From Yokenella regensburgei ATCC 49455 (GTDB taxonomy: Bacteria; Pseudomonadota; Gammaproteobacteria; Enterobacterales; Enterobacteriaceae): DNA of 64,000 nt. The position numbers and the translations under genes are program-made. Where the stretch lies: positions 62,001 through 126,000 of the forward strand of contig NZ_JMPS01000064.1 in assembly GCF_000735455.1 (NCBI RefSeq). Reading direction: 5' to 3'. Positions 1 to 7,418 of the stretch are shown here, piece by piece. The notes under the pieces are model-generated. The model saw nothing but the letters and a program-made list of their open reading frames with translations, was not told the origin of the DNA and did not search any database. The first letter of the stretch is position 1. Every line of letters begins with the position of its first letter.

Positions 1-3
1 ACG

Positions 4-1395
4 ATGAGCACCCTGCAGGAGATTTCCCCCGTGGAACACGGGACCGGACTACAACGCAATCTTAAAAAACGCCATCTGCTGATGATGTCGCTCGGTGGCA
101 CTATCGGCACGGGATTATTCATCGGTATTGCTGAACCCCTTTATTCCGTAGGGCCACTCGGAACGCTGCTGGCCTATCTGTTCGCCGGGGGCATTATGCT
201 TGCCACCATGATGTGTCTGGGGGAGCTGTCCTGCGCGTTTCCACATTCCGGCTCTTTCCAGCATTACGCGCTGCTGTTTTTACCGCATCCGCTGTGGAGT
301 TATACCATCGGCTGGCTTTACTGGCTGAGCTGGGTATTCTCGCTCGCCGCCGACCTTACCGCCGCCGGATTCATTGCCCACCACTTTTTCCCTGACGTGC
401 CTGTTTATCTTTTCTGTCTGTTGATACTGCTGGCGCTAACCGCCGTTAATCTGTGCTCGGCGAGAAGTTTTGGCGAGTGCGAGTACTGGCTCTCGGCGAT
501 TAAAGTCTTTGCTATCGTGCTATTTATTGCCGTTGGCGGGGTGATGATTTTCACGCTGATGGGCAAGACTGGCTGGCAGCCAACGCTTAAAACTGAAACC
601 GGGTGGTTCCCGCACGGCGGCTGGCAAATCCTGGTTTGTATGACCATCGTGATTTACTCGTTCCAGGGGGCTGAACTGGTGGGTAACGCGGCGGGAGAAA
701 CCGAGGCACCACACAAAGTCCTGCCAAAGGTGATTAAGGGCATTGGCGTGCGGATAATTCTTTTCTACGGGCTGGCGGTGGGCGTGCTGGCACTGGTCTA
801 TCCCTGGCAAATACGGCCTGACGGCAGCAGCCCGTTTGTCTGGGTGCTGAAGAACGCCGGAATACCTGGCGCGCAACTTCTTATGACGCTGGTGATTTTT
901 TCTGCTGCCATTTCGGCGGCCAACTCGGCAATCTATGCCAGCTCGCGCATGCTGTGGTCGATGGCAGGAGACGGTTTTGCCCCGAAGCGTTTCGGAAATG
1001 TGAATCAGAACGGTGTGCCGGTCGCCGCGATCCTCGCCACCGGGCTGCTGGCGCTGGTGTCGTTGCTTACTCGCTACATCCCTGCTCAGCAGTTTTATCT
1101 TTATCTGATTGCCAGTACCGGGCAGGTGGGTTGTCTCGCGTGGATAACCATCGGCTGGTGTCAGTATCGTTTTCGCCGTGCCGTGGCGCGGGGAGACTAT
1201 TCAGCATCGCTTATCCGCTATCGTTCACCGTTGTTTCCGTGGCTGGCATGGCTGGTGATTGTCAGCAATATCGCTATTATCTTTGGTACCTGGTTTAGTG
1301 AACAGGGGGTCATCATCATGCTGGTGGAACTGCTGCTAATGCTGGTAGTGGTTGCCTCCTGGTTTTGCTGCCATCCGGCGAAAGGTGAGGGCTGA
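4..1395 (+). CDS. APC-family amino acid permease
   Basis: An inner-membrane amino acid/proton symporter of the amino acid-polyamine-organocation superfamily is predicted. The 463-residue product is hydrophobic throughout, with about 12 membrane spans, and carries the family's N-terminal glycine-rich signature (GGTIGTGLFIG, residues 31-41) that shapes the substrate site. A second typical stretch (SAAISAANSAIYASSRMLWSMA) lies around residues 300-321. The length is normal for the family. The substrate cannot be read from the sequence; lysine, S-methylmethionine and aromatic permeases all look alike here. In E. coli purF directly precedes ubiX, so this gene is an addition at that junction. The start at position 4 fits the family N terminus, although its ribosome binding site lies outside the window. 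Confidence 0.85.
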   Translation: MSTLQEISPVEHGTGLQRNLKKRHLLMMSLGGTIGTGLFIGIAEPLYSVGPLGTLLAYLFAGGIMLATMMCLGELSCAFPHSGSFQHYALLFLPHPLWSYTIGWLYWLSWVFSLAADLTAAGFIAHHFFPDVPVYLFCLLILLALTAVNLCSARSFGECEYWLSAIKVFAIVLFIAVGGVMIFTLMGKTGWQPTLKTETGWFPHGGWQILVCMTIVIYSFQGAELVGNAAGETEAPHKVLPKVIKGIGVRIILFYGLAVGVLALVYPWQIRPDGSSPFVWVLKNAGIPGAQLLMTLVIFSAAISAANSAIYASSRMLWSMAGDGFAPKRFGNVNQNGVPVAAILATGLLALVSLLTRYIPAQQFYLYLIASTGQVGCLAWITIGWCQYRFRRAVARGDYSASLIRYRSPLFPWLAWLVIVSNIAIIFGTWFSEQGVIIMLVELLLMLVVVASWFCCHPAKGEG

Positions 1396-1456
1396 AGGTT
1401 GCAACTCGGGCGCGGTTCCGGCAGAGTTTGCGCAATGATTTTTGATGGACAACGGT

Positions 1457-2026
1457 ATGAAACGACTCATTGTAGGCATCTCAGGCGCCAGCGGCGCGAT
1501 TTACGGCGTGCGCCTTTTGCAGGTGCTGCGTGACGTTGCCGGGGTGGAAAGCCATTTAATCATGAGTCAGGCCGCCCGCCAGACCTTATCGCTTGAGACA
1601 GATTTCTCTCTGCGTGAAGTGCAGGCGCTGGCCGATGTGGTACATGATGCCCGCGATATCGCCGCCTGCGTCTCTTCCGGTTCATTCAAAACGGCGGGGA
1701 TGGCGATCCTGCCGTGCTCGGTCAAAACGCTTTCCGGGATTGTCCACAGCTACACCGACGGCCTGCTAACCCGCGCGGCGGACGTGGTGCTGAAGGAGCG
1801 TCGTCCGCTGGTGCTCTGCGTGCGGGAAACGCCGCTGCACCTTGGACACCTGCGCCTGATGACCCAGGCGGCGGAAATCGGTGCCATTATCATGCCGCCC
1901 GTTCCGGCGTTTTATCATCGCCCGCAGTCGCTGGACGATGTGATTAACCAGACGGTCAACCGCGTGCTTGACCAGTTCGATATCGAATTACCCGCCGATC
2001 TTTTTACCCGCTGGCAGGGTGCCTGA
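1457..2026 (+). CDS. ubiX: Flavin prenyltransferase UbiX
   Basis: UbiX joins dimethylallyl phosphate to FMN to make the prenylated flavin cofactor needed by the UbiD decarboxylase in ubiquinone synthesis. The glycine/serine-rich flavin-binding loop GISGASGAIYG is at residues 7-17, and the C-terminal region with RETPLHLGHLRLM and MPPVPAFYHRPQS is intact. In-frame TTG (1442) and ATG (1445) codons lie upstream, but the ATG at 1457 gives 189 residues beginning MKRLIVG, exactly the length and N terminus of E. coli UbiX. The gene is followed by a short hairpin/T-run that overlaps a nitrogen-regulation motif of the next operon. Confidence 0.95.
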   Translation: MKRLIVGISGASGAIYGVRLLQVLRDVAGVESHLIMSQAARQTLSLETDFSLREVQALADVVHDARDIAACVSSGSFKTAGMAILPCSVKTLSGIVHSYTDGLLTRAADVVLKERRPLVLCVRETPLHLGHLRLMTQAAEIGAIIMPPVPAFYHRPQSLDDVINQTVNRVLDQFDIELPADLFTRWQGA

Positions 2027-2030
2027 TAGC

Positions 2031-2045
2031 GCACTAAAGTAGTGC
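2031..2045. promoter_or_regulatory. NtrC-type palindrome upstream of argT
   Basis: The sequence GCACTAAAGTAGTGC fits the GCAC-N7-GTGC pattern of NtrC (NRI) binding sites as known upstream of glnA. It lies about 190 bases upstream of the sigma-54 promoter of argT, a normal distance for an enhancer. It starts 5 bases after the ubiX stop codon. Assignment as an NtrC site is inference from pattern and context. Confidence 0.6.
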
Positions 2046-2055
2046 AATCTTTTTT
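2031..2055 (+). terminator. Possible ubiX terminator overlapping the NtrC-like site
   Basis: The same palindrome can fold in RNA as a 6-bp stem (2031-2036 with 2040-2045, loop AAG). It is followed after four bases by a run of six T. The stem is short and AT-containing, so termination would be weak to moderate. Confidence 0.45.
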
Positions 2056-2232
2056 GCTTCGCCCCGCCCTGGGGCGATTTTGCAACCCCGATCAAATCCT
2101 CGACATTTAATTTGTTTTTTTGCGGTTTGTCGCTGCGGTTTATCTGCCAATGCTGTTATCTTTCCTTTTAGAGACAATATAGCAACTTTTTATTAACATA
2201 TTTAACGTCGAACCTGCGCCTCCGCGTGAATA

Positions 2233-2248
2233 TGGCATAAAACCTGCA
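2233..2248 (+). promoter_or_regulatory. Sigma-54 promoter of argT
   Basis: TGGCATAAAACCTGCA has the GG (-24) and GC (-12) doublets at the exact spacing of sigma-54 promoters (TGGCAC-N5-TTGCA class). This predicts a transcription start near 2260 and a leader of about 50 bases before argT. Nitrogen-regulated, NtrC-dependent transcription of argT is established in Salmonella and E. coli, and the position here fits. Confidence 0.75.
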
Positions 2249-2309
2249 AAGAATTGTCCGCAACACACAACAAGACATCTACTACATCACGACATCCTAA
2301 GGGTAATGT

Positions 2310-3092
2310 ATGAAGAAGACGGTTCTGGCTCTCTCTTTGTTGGTTGGACTCAGCAGCGCTTCCAGCGTATTCGCCGCACTGCCGCAGACGGTTCGTATTG
2401 GTACTGACGCCACCTACGCACCATTCTCTTCTAAAGACGCGAAAGGGGATTTCGTCGGCTTTGATATCGATTTGGGCAACGAGATGTGCAAACGCATGCA
2501 GGTGAAATGTACCTGGGTGGGCAGCGATTTCGACTCCCTGATCCCATCGCTTAAGGCGAAGAAAATCGATGCCATCATCTCTTCGCTCTCCATTACCGAA
2601 AAGCGTCAGCAGGAGATCGCGTTCTCTGACAAGCTGTACGCAGCAGACTCCCGCCTGATTGCAGCCAAAGGTTCGCCGATTAAGCCGACTCTTGATTCGC
2701 TGAAAGGCAAGCACGTGGGTGTGCTGCAGGGCTCTACCCAGGAAGCTTATGCCAATGAAAACTGGCGTACTAAAGGCATCGACGTGGTGGCCTACCAGAA
2801 CCAGGATCTGATCTACTCCGATCTGGCTGCCGGTCGTCTGGATGCGGCATTCCAGGACGAAGTGGCCGCAAGCGAAGGGTTCCTCAAGCAGCCTGCCGGG
2901 AAAGATTTCGCTTTTGCCGGTCCTTCCGTTAAAGATAAAAAATACTTTGGTGATGGCACCGGTGTTGGCCTGCGTAAGAGCGATACCGAGCTGAAAGCCG
3001 CCTTCGACAAAGCGCTGGGTGAACTGCGTAAAGACGGCACCTATGACAAGATGGCGAAGAAGTATTTCGACTTTAACGTTTACGGCGAATAA
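2310..3092 (+). CDS. argT: Lysine/arginine/ornithine-binding periplasmic protein ArgT
   Basis: ArgT is the periplasmic receptor that captures lysine, arginine and ornithine and delivers them to the HisQMP membrane complex. The 260-residue product has a signal peptide (residues 1-22, cleavage after VFA) followed by a two-lobed type-2 solute-binding fold. The family stretch [17 protein letters not shown] and the lobe-linking region with [11 protein letters not shown] are present. Length and sequence match E. coli ArgT. It is the first gene after the sigma-54 promoter and is a paralogue of hisJ, the next gene. The two are clearly products of a tandem duplication. Confidence 0.96.
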   Translation: MKKTVLALSLLVGLSSASSVFAALPQTVRIGTDATYAPFSSKDAKGDFVGFDIDLGNEMCKRMQVKCTWVGSDFDSLIPSLKAKKIDAIISSLSITEKRQQEIAFSDKLYAADSRLIAAKGSPIKPTLDSLKGKHVGVLQGSTQEAYANENWRTKGIDVVAYQNQDLIYSDLAAGRLDAAFQDEVAASEGFLKQPAGKDFAFAGPSVKDKKYFGDGTGVGLRKSDTELKAAFDKALGELRKDGTYDKMAKKYFDFNVYGE

Positions 3093-3123
3093 GTCACACA
3101 CAGACTAAGGTTATTAATGGGAT

Positions 3124-3161
3124 GTCATGCACCAGAATGAGGCTCTGTTTTGGTGCATGAC
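3124..3161 (+). other. Long hairpin between argT and hisJ
   Basis: An 11-bp perfect stem pairs 3124-3134 with 3151-3161 (arms GTCATGCACCA and TGGTGCATGAC). It can extend inward by a G-T and two A-T pairs. No T-run follows, so it is more likely an RNA stability or processing element, or a partial pause site separating argT from hisJ, than a strong terminator. Confidence 0.5.
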
Positions 3162-3331
3162 TGCCGTGATTGCATTATTCCGGTGCAGGTCATGATTTTT
3201 TTGTCTTGAAGTGAATAGTTAAGCATTTCTGATGCAAAAAAATATGTCCGCAAGGGCAGAAAAATGGCACGATATCCGGCTGTGCATTTGCTGACTTCCC
3301 CCGTTAGTACGACCGTCTGTTGAGGATAGAT

Positions 3332-4099
3332 ATGAAAAAACTGGCGTTTTCTCTTTCTTTGATGCTGGCACTTTCCAGTGTCTCTACCGTTTTCGCAGCA
3401 ATCCCGCAAAAAATTCGTATTGGTACCGATCCGACTTATGCACCCTTCGAATCGAAGAATGCGCAGGGTCAGCTGGTGGGTTTTGATATCGATCTGGCGA
3501 AAGAGCTGTGCAAACGCATTAACACCCAGTGCACCTTTGTGGAAAACCCGCTTGATGCGCTGATCCCATCCCTTAAGGCACGCAAGATTGACGCGATTAT
3601 GTCGTCGCTGTCGATTACCGAGAAGCGCCAGCAGGAAATTGCCTTTACCGACAAACTGTATGCCGCGGACTCCCGTCTGGTGGTGAAGAAGGGCAGTCCG
3701 GTGACGCCTGACCTCGCTACGCTTAAGGGTAAACGTGTTGGTGTGCTTCAGGGGACCACGCAGGAAACCTACGGCAATGAACACTGGGCGGCTCAGGGCG
3801 TCGAGATCGTCTCTTATCAGGGGCAGGATAATATCTATTCCGACCTGACTGCCGGGCGTATCGATGCGGCGTTCCAGGACGAAGTAGCGGCGAGTGAAGG
3901 CTTCCTCAAACAACCTATCGGGAAAGACTACGCCTTTGGCGGCCCGTCGATTAAAGACGTGAAGCTGTTTGGTGTGGGTACCGGTATGGGTCTGCGTAAA
4001 GAAGACAACGAGCTGCGCGAGGCGCTGAACAAAGCCTTTGCCTCGATGCGCGCTGACGGCACCTACGACAAGCTCGCGAAAAAAATACTTCGATTTTAA
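3332..4099 (+). CDS. hisJ: Histidine-binding periplasmic protein HisJ, C terminus frameshifted
   Basis: HisJ binds histidine in the periplasm for the HisQMP transporter. The start is the ATG at 3332 behind a GAGGA ribosome binding site. An in-frame TTG at 3320 is less likely. A signal peptide (residues 1-22) and the full ligand-binding fold are present. Near the end, a run of seven A (4079-4085) shifts the frame: as read, the protein ends ...KLAKKILRF at 4099. With six A it would end ...[14 protein letters not shown] at 4115, giving 260 residues, the E. coli length and the same ending style as ArgT. Only the last helix/tail is affected. This could be a sequencing error, a real mutation, or a slippage site. 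Confidence 0.9.
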   Translation: MKKLAFSLSLMLALSSVSTVFAAIPQKIRIGTDPTYAPFESKNAQGQLVGFDIDLAKELCKRINTQCTFVENPLDALIPSLKARKIDAIMSSLSITEKRQQEIAFTDKLYAADSRLVVKKGSPVTPDLATLKGKRVGVLQGTTQETYGNEHWAAQGVEIVSYQGQDNIYSDLTAGRIDAAFQDEVAASEGFLKQPIGKDYAFGGPSIKDVKLFGVGTGMGLRKEDNELREALNKAFASMRADGTYDKLAKKILRF

Positions 4100-4129
4100 T
4101 GTGTACGGCGACTAATCATCGCGCGTGAA

Positions 4130-4153
4130 CCTTCGCGCCGCAGGGCGCGGAGG
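4130..4153 (+). other. Stable hairpin between hisJ and hisQ
   Basis: A 10-bp GC-rich stem (4130-4139 with 4144-4153, loop GCAG, one G-T pair) lies in the hisJ-hisQ gap. No T-run follows. By analogy with the REP elements known between hisJ and hisQ in Salmonella, it may protect the abundant hisJ message from 3' decay. Confidence 0.55.
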
Positions 4154-4177
4154 TGGAATTGAGATGGGGCAGACTGA

Positions 4178-4864
4178 ATGCTGTACGGGTTCTCACAAGT
4201 CATTTTTCAGGGCGCCATCGTCACGCTGGAACTGGCAATCAGTTCTGTGCTGCTGGCTGTCATTATTGGTCTGGCAGGGGCCGGAGCGAAGCTCTCAAGC
4301 AATCGCCCGCTGGCGCTGCTGTTCGAAGCTTATACCACTCTGATTCGCGGTGTTCCGGATCTGGTGCTGATGCTGCTCATTTTCTACGGCTTACAGATTG
4401 CGCTAAACAGCGTGACGGATGCCTTAGGAATGGCGCAGTTCGACATCGACCCGATGATCGCCGGTATCATCACCCTCGGCTTTATCTACGGTGCTTATTT
4501 TACCGAAACCTTCCGCGGGGCATTCCTGGCGGTTCCGCACGGCCATATCGAGGCGGCAACGGCGTTCGGCTTCAACCATCGGCAGACCTTCCGCCGCATT
4601 ATGTTCCCGGCGATGATGCGCTATGCGTTACCGGGGATTGGCAACAACTGGCAGGTTATTCTCAAAGCAACGGCGCTGGTGTCGCTGCTCGGGCTGGAAG
4701 ATGTGGTGAAAGCCACGCAGCTCGCCGGCAAAAGCACGTGGGAGCCGTTCTACTTCGCGGTGGTTTGCGGGGTTATCTACCTGATATTTACGACGGTCTC
4801 TAACGGCGTGCTGCTGCTGCTCGAACGTCGCTATTCCGTAGGCGTGAAGAGGGCTGACCTGTGA
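4178..4864 (+). CDS. hisQ: Histidine/LAO ABC transporter permease HisQ
   Basis: HisQ pairs with HisM to form the inner-membrane channel for histidine and basic amino acids. The 228-residue product (same length as E. coli) is hydrophobic with about five spans and has the permease EAA loop (EAATAFGF, starting near residue 125) that docks on the HisP ATPase. The start is ATG 4178 after a GGGGCAG ribosome binding site. Its stop codon overlaps the GTG start of hisM, so the two are translationally coupled. Confidence 0.95.
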   Translation: MLYGFSQVIFQGAIVTLELAISSVLLAVIIGLAGAGAKLSSNRPLALLFEAYTTLIRGVPDLVLMLLIFYGLQIALNSVTDALGMAQFDIDPMIAGIITLGFIYGAYFTETFRGAFLAVPHGHIEAATAFGFNHRQTFRRIMFPAMMRYALPGIGNNWQVILKATALVSLLGLEDVVKATQLAGKSTWEPFYFAVVCGVIYLIFTTVSNGVLLLLERRYSVGVKRADL

Positions 4865-5577
4865 TAGAGATCATTCAGGAGTACTGGAAATCCCTGCTGT
4901 GGACCGACGGTTACCGTTTTACCGGCGTGGCGATCACCCTGTGGCTGCTTATCTCCTCGGTGGTGATGGGGGGCATTCTGGCCGTGTTTCTCGCCATTGC
5001 TCGAGTTTCCAGCAATAAGTTTATCAGCGGGCCGGTGTGGTTCTTTACCTACGTGTTTCGCGGTACGCCGCTTTACGTTCAGCTGCTGGTGTTTTATTCC
5101 GGTATGTACACCCTCGAAGTGGTGAAAGGCAATGAGCTGCTGAACGCCTTTTTCCGCAGCGGGCTGAACTGTACCGTGCTGGCGTTAACGTTGAACACCT
5201 GTGCTTATACCACTGAGATTTTCGCCGGGGCGATCCGCTCTGTACCGCATGGCGAAATTGAAGCGGGGCGGGCCTACGGTTTCTCAAGCTTTAAAATGTA
5301 TCGCTGCATCATTCTGCCTTCCGCGCTGCGTATTGCGCTCCCTGCTTACAGCAACGAAGTTATTCTGATGCTGCACTCCACGGCGCTGGCTTTTACCGCC
5401 ACGGTGCCGGATCTGCTGAAGATTGCGCGCGACATTAACTCGGCAACCTATCAGCCCTTTACCGCCTTTGGTATTGCGGCGGTGCTGTACCTGATTATTT
5501 CGTACCTGCTGATAAGTTTGTTCCGTAAAGCGGAAAGACGCTGGATGCAGCATGTCAAACCTTCTTCGACGCACTGA
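4861..5577 (+). CDS. hisM: Histidine/LAO ABC transporter permease HisM
   Basis: HisM is the second membrane subunit of the histidine/lysine/arginine/ornithine importer. It has 238 residues as in E. coli, several hydrophobic spans, and the cytoplasmic EAA-type loop (EAGRAYGF, near residue 134). Translation starts at a GTG inside a GTGA overlap with the hisQ stop. hisP starts 7 bases after its stop. HisQ and HisM are homologous to each other, a usual feature of polar amino acid importers. Confidence 0.95.
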   Translation: MIEIIQEYWKSLLWTDGYRFTGVAITLWLLISSVVMGGILAVFLAIARVSSNKFISGPVWFFTYVFRGTPLYVQLLVFYSGMYTLEVVKGNELLNAFFRSGLNCTVLALTLNTCAYTTEIFAGAIRSVPHGEIEAGRAYGFSSFKMYRCIILPSALRIALPAYSNEVILMLHSTALAFTATVPDLLKIARDINSATYQPFTAFGIAAVLYLIISYLLISLFRKAERRWMQHVKPSSTH

Positions 5578-5584
5578 GAACACC

Positions 5585-6358
5585 ATGTCTGAGAATAAAT
5601 TAAACGTCATCGATCTGCACAAACGCTACGGCGAGCATGAGGTGTTGAAAGGGGTGACCCTGAAGGCCAGCGCCGGGGACGTTATTTCCATCATCGGCTC
5701 TTCCGGCTCGGGGAAAAGTACCTTCCTGCGCTGCATTAACTTCCTCGAAAAACCGAGCGCGGGCACCATCATGGTGAACGGCGAAAACATCGGCCTGGTG
5801 CGTGATAAAGACGGGCAGCTGAAGGTGGCGGATAAAAACCAGCTGCGGCTGCTGCGCACGCGACTGACGATGGTGTTCCAGCATTTCAACCTGTGGAGCC
5901 ACATGACGGTGCTGGAAAACGTGATGGAAGCACCGATTCAGGTGCTGGGGCTTAGCAAGCAGGACGCGCGGGACAGGGCAGTCAAATACCTGGCGAAGGT
6001 CGGTATTGATGAGCGTCAGCAGAACAAATACCCGGTTCATCTCTCCGGCGGCCAGCAGCAGCGTGTCTCTATTGCTCGCGCATTAGCGATGGAGCCGGAA
6101 GTGCTGCTGTTTGATGAGCCAACCTCAGCGCTTGACCCGGAGCTGGTCGGGGAAGTTCTGCGTATCATGCAGAAACTCGCCGAAGAGGGTAAAACCATGG
6201 TGGTGGTCACCCACGAAATGGGCTTCGCCCGCCATGTTTCATCCCACGTTATTTTCCTCCATCAGGGGAAAATTGAGGAAGAAGGCCACCCGGATCAGCT
6301 GTTTGGCAACCCGCAAAGCCCGCGTCTACAGCAATTCCTTAAAGGGTCGCTGAAGTAA
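5585..6358 (+). CDS. hisP: Histidine/LAO ABC transporter ATPase HisP
   Basis: HisP is the ATP-hydrolysing subunit driving HisQM uptake. All ABC motifs are present: Walker [10 protein letters not shown] (residues 38-46), Q-loop Gln 99, signature LSGGQQQR (153-160), Walker B VLLFDE (173-178) and switch His 210. The start chosen is ATG 5585 ([12 protein letters not shown]), giving 257 residues, close to E. coli. An upstream in-frame ATG at 5552 lies inside hisM and would add 11 unrelated residues. A GC-rich hairpin follows at 6366-6387. Confidence 0.95.
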   Translation: MSENKLNVIDLHKRYGEHEVLKGVTLKASAGDVISIIGSSGSGKSTFLRCINFLEKPSAGTIMVNGENIGLVRDKDGQLKVADKNQLRLLRTRLTMVFQHFNLWSHMTVLENVMEAPIQVLGLSKQDARDRAVKYLAKVGIDERQQNKYPVHLSGGQQQRVSIARALAMEPEVLLFDEPTSALDPELVGEVLRIMQKLAEEGKTMVVVTHEMGFARHVSSHVIFLHQGKIEEEGHPDQLFGNPQSPRLQQFLKGSLK

Positions 6359-6365
6359 TCCCCTC

Positions 6366-6387
6366 GTAGCCCGGCTTGCCGGGCTAC
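6366..6387. terminator. his operon terminator hairpin
   Basis: A 9-bp GC-rich stem (GTAGCCCGG, 6366-6374, with CCGGGCTAC, 6379-6387, loop CTTG) is followed by GCTGTTTTACC on the plus strand. It overlaps the stop codon of the convergent gene ending at 6384 and may serve both directions. Confidence 0.65.
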
Positions 6388-6944
6388 GCTGTTTTACCGC
6401 GAGAAGCACGATTTTCAATTTGCTCTACGTAGTGCAGGATGGTTTTTACCTCCATCGAGGTGCGTAGCTGCAGCGCCAGATTCAGGCTATCAAGGGTTTC
6501 GGCGCTTGCGACCAGCGGTGAATCCACAGGTAGCCGCTTTTCACTCACCAGCCACTCGACAATTTTTCGCCAGCTCCAGAGCGGAGAGTTACCTTTCACC
6601 CGCTGCACCGGGCCTGGGAAGTTGCCGCTGCCACGAGCCCCATCCTTCAGTAATGCAACCGCCTGGCGGGAAAGACCGGTCAGTTCTGCAATATCGCTCA
6701 GCCCCACCAGGGTTGAATCAACTGACTCTACCCGAATCTGAAGCCCCGAGGATTCCACGTCATGGATTGCTGAGAGCACCGCATGCTGCAGCGAGTCGCT
6801 TTCCCGGTCAAATTCCAGATACACCGACGTACCGTAGAAATGCACCAGCGCATCGTCGCAGTGGTTGGCAAACAGTGCATCTTCAAGCCCTGGTGTGGTG
6901 GCGGTTACCCCAGAGAGCGTCAGAGTAAAATGATACAGTGGCAT
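6384..6944 (-). CDS. Helix-turn-helix protein, probable antitoxin partner
   Basis: A 186-residue cytoplasmic protein of uncharacterised family. The N-terminal 75 residues form a small alpha/beta domain (MPLYHFTLTLSGV...). Residues about 80-112 read as a helix-turn-helix of the MerR/excisionase kind (LVGLSDIAELTGLSRQAV), followed by a Trp-rich stretch (PLWSWRKIVEWL) and a helical C terminus. The start at 6944 is chosen for its strong GGAGG 8 bases upstream; a longer reading from 7031 would run into the preceding gene. It lies 43 bases downstream of a small HicA-like gene in the same direction. Toxin first and DNA-binding antitoxin second is the order seen in hicAB. The antitoxin role is inference. 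Confidence 0.7.
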   Translation of the reverse strand: MPLYHFTLTLSGVTATTPGLEDALFANHCDDALVHFYGTSVYLEFDRESDSLQHAVLSAIHDVESSGLQIRVESVDSTLVGLSDIAELTGLSRQAVALLKDGARGSGNFPGPVQRVKGNSPLWSWRKIVEWLVSEKRLPVDSPLVASAETLDSLNLALQLRTSMEVKTILHYVEQIENRASRGKTA

Positions 6945-6987
6945 TCTTGTGCCTCCTTCAAGTGAGATACTTAAGCTCAGGGTCGCG

Positions 6988-7212
6988 TCAGGGCCTGCAG
7001 CGATCGACCAGCCTGGTGATTTGCCTGGCATGGTTCTGCGTGTTACCCGGCGTTGACCAGACGCTCATCATGTGTTCTTGATGCCCGGCAATACCGCATC
7101 GCAGACGGCCAAAACAATGAGCGCTTCTCCCGGCAGGGATAAACACCCAGCCATGAAACACGGCGTAGCGGATAGCTTCTCGTATATGTTTATCTGGATG
7201 TTCCTTCATCAA
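6988..7212 (-). CDS. Small HicA-like protein, probable toxin
   Basis: A 74-residue protein with an N-terminal helix (KHIREAIRYAVFHGW), a GW pair at residues 21-22, a following G-x2-A-H (His 32) and a C-terminal STPGNTQNHARQITR element. HicA toxins have the pattern G-W-x(n)-G-S-H with a catalytic histidine on a small double-stranded-RNA-binding-like fold. This protein resembles that layout but has AH rather than SHH, so membership is a guess. Cys 33, 39 and 72 could bind metal. It shares a two-gene unit with the helix-turn-helix gene downstream. Its own ribosome binding site is weak. Confidence 0.55.
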   Translation of the reverse strand: MMKEHPDKHIREAIRYAVFHGWVFIPAGRSAHCFGRLRCGIAGHQEHMMSVWSTPGNTQNHARQITRLVDRCRP

Positions 7213-7240
7213 TTTTTTTCTCGCTCAGTGTGAATAGTGT

Positions 7241-7256
7241 GTTGACGAATGTCAAC
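7241..7256. promoter_or_regulatory. Palindromic operator candidate for the toxin-antitoxin-like pair
   Basis: The perfect inverted repeat GTTGAC-GAAT-GTCAAC lies 28 bases upstream of the small gene. On the minus strand it contains TTGACA (7255-7250), a perfect -35-like hexamer. A second pair of arms (TGTTTAG 7268-7274, CTAAACA 7295-7301) lies further upstream. This layout would suit autorepression by the helix-turn-helix partner. Confidence 0.45.
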
Positions 7257-7418
7257 GGAGTTCGATGTGTTTAGTTCGCGAAAGACATTTATCGCTAAAC
7301 ATTTTTATCGTTCCGGAAACAGCTTCACAATTCGTACAGGCGAGCGGGACAAAGGTTTGGGGTTTGCGAGCGTTATTCCACCACAAGGGGGCGGAATAAG
7401 CCCGAAGAGAGGTAAAAC

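Noticed and set aside
2202-3101. A 299-codon open frame antisense to argT (and a similar one opposite hisJ at 3125-3913)
   Set aside because: The two antisense frames resemble each other only because argT and hisJ are paralogues; the sense genes explain the conservation.
3265-3280. A sigma-54-like promoter before hisJ
   Set aside because: TGGCAC is perfect, but the -12 GC doublet is one base out of register, which sigma-54 does not usually tolerate. Kept only as part of a low-scored observation.
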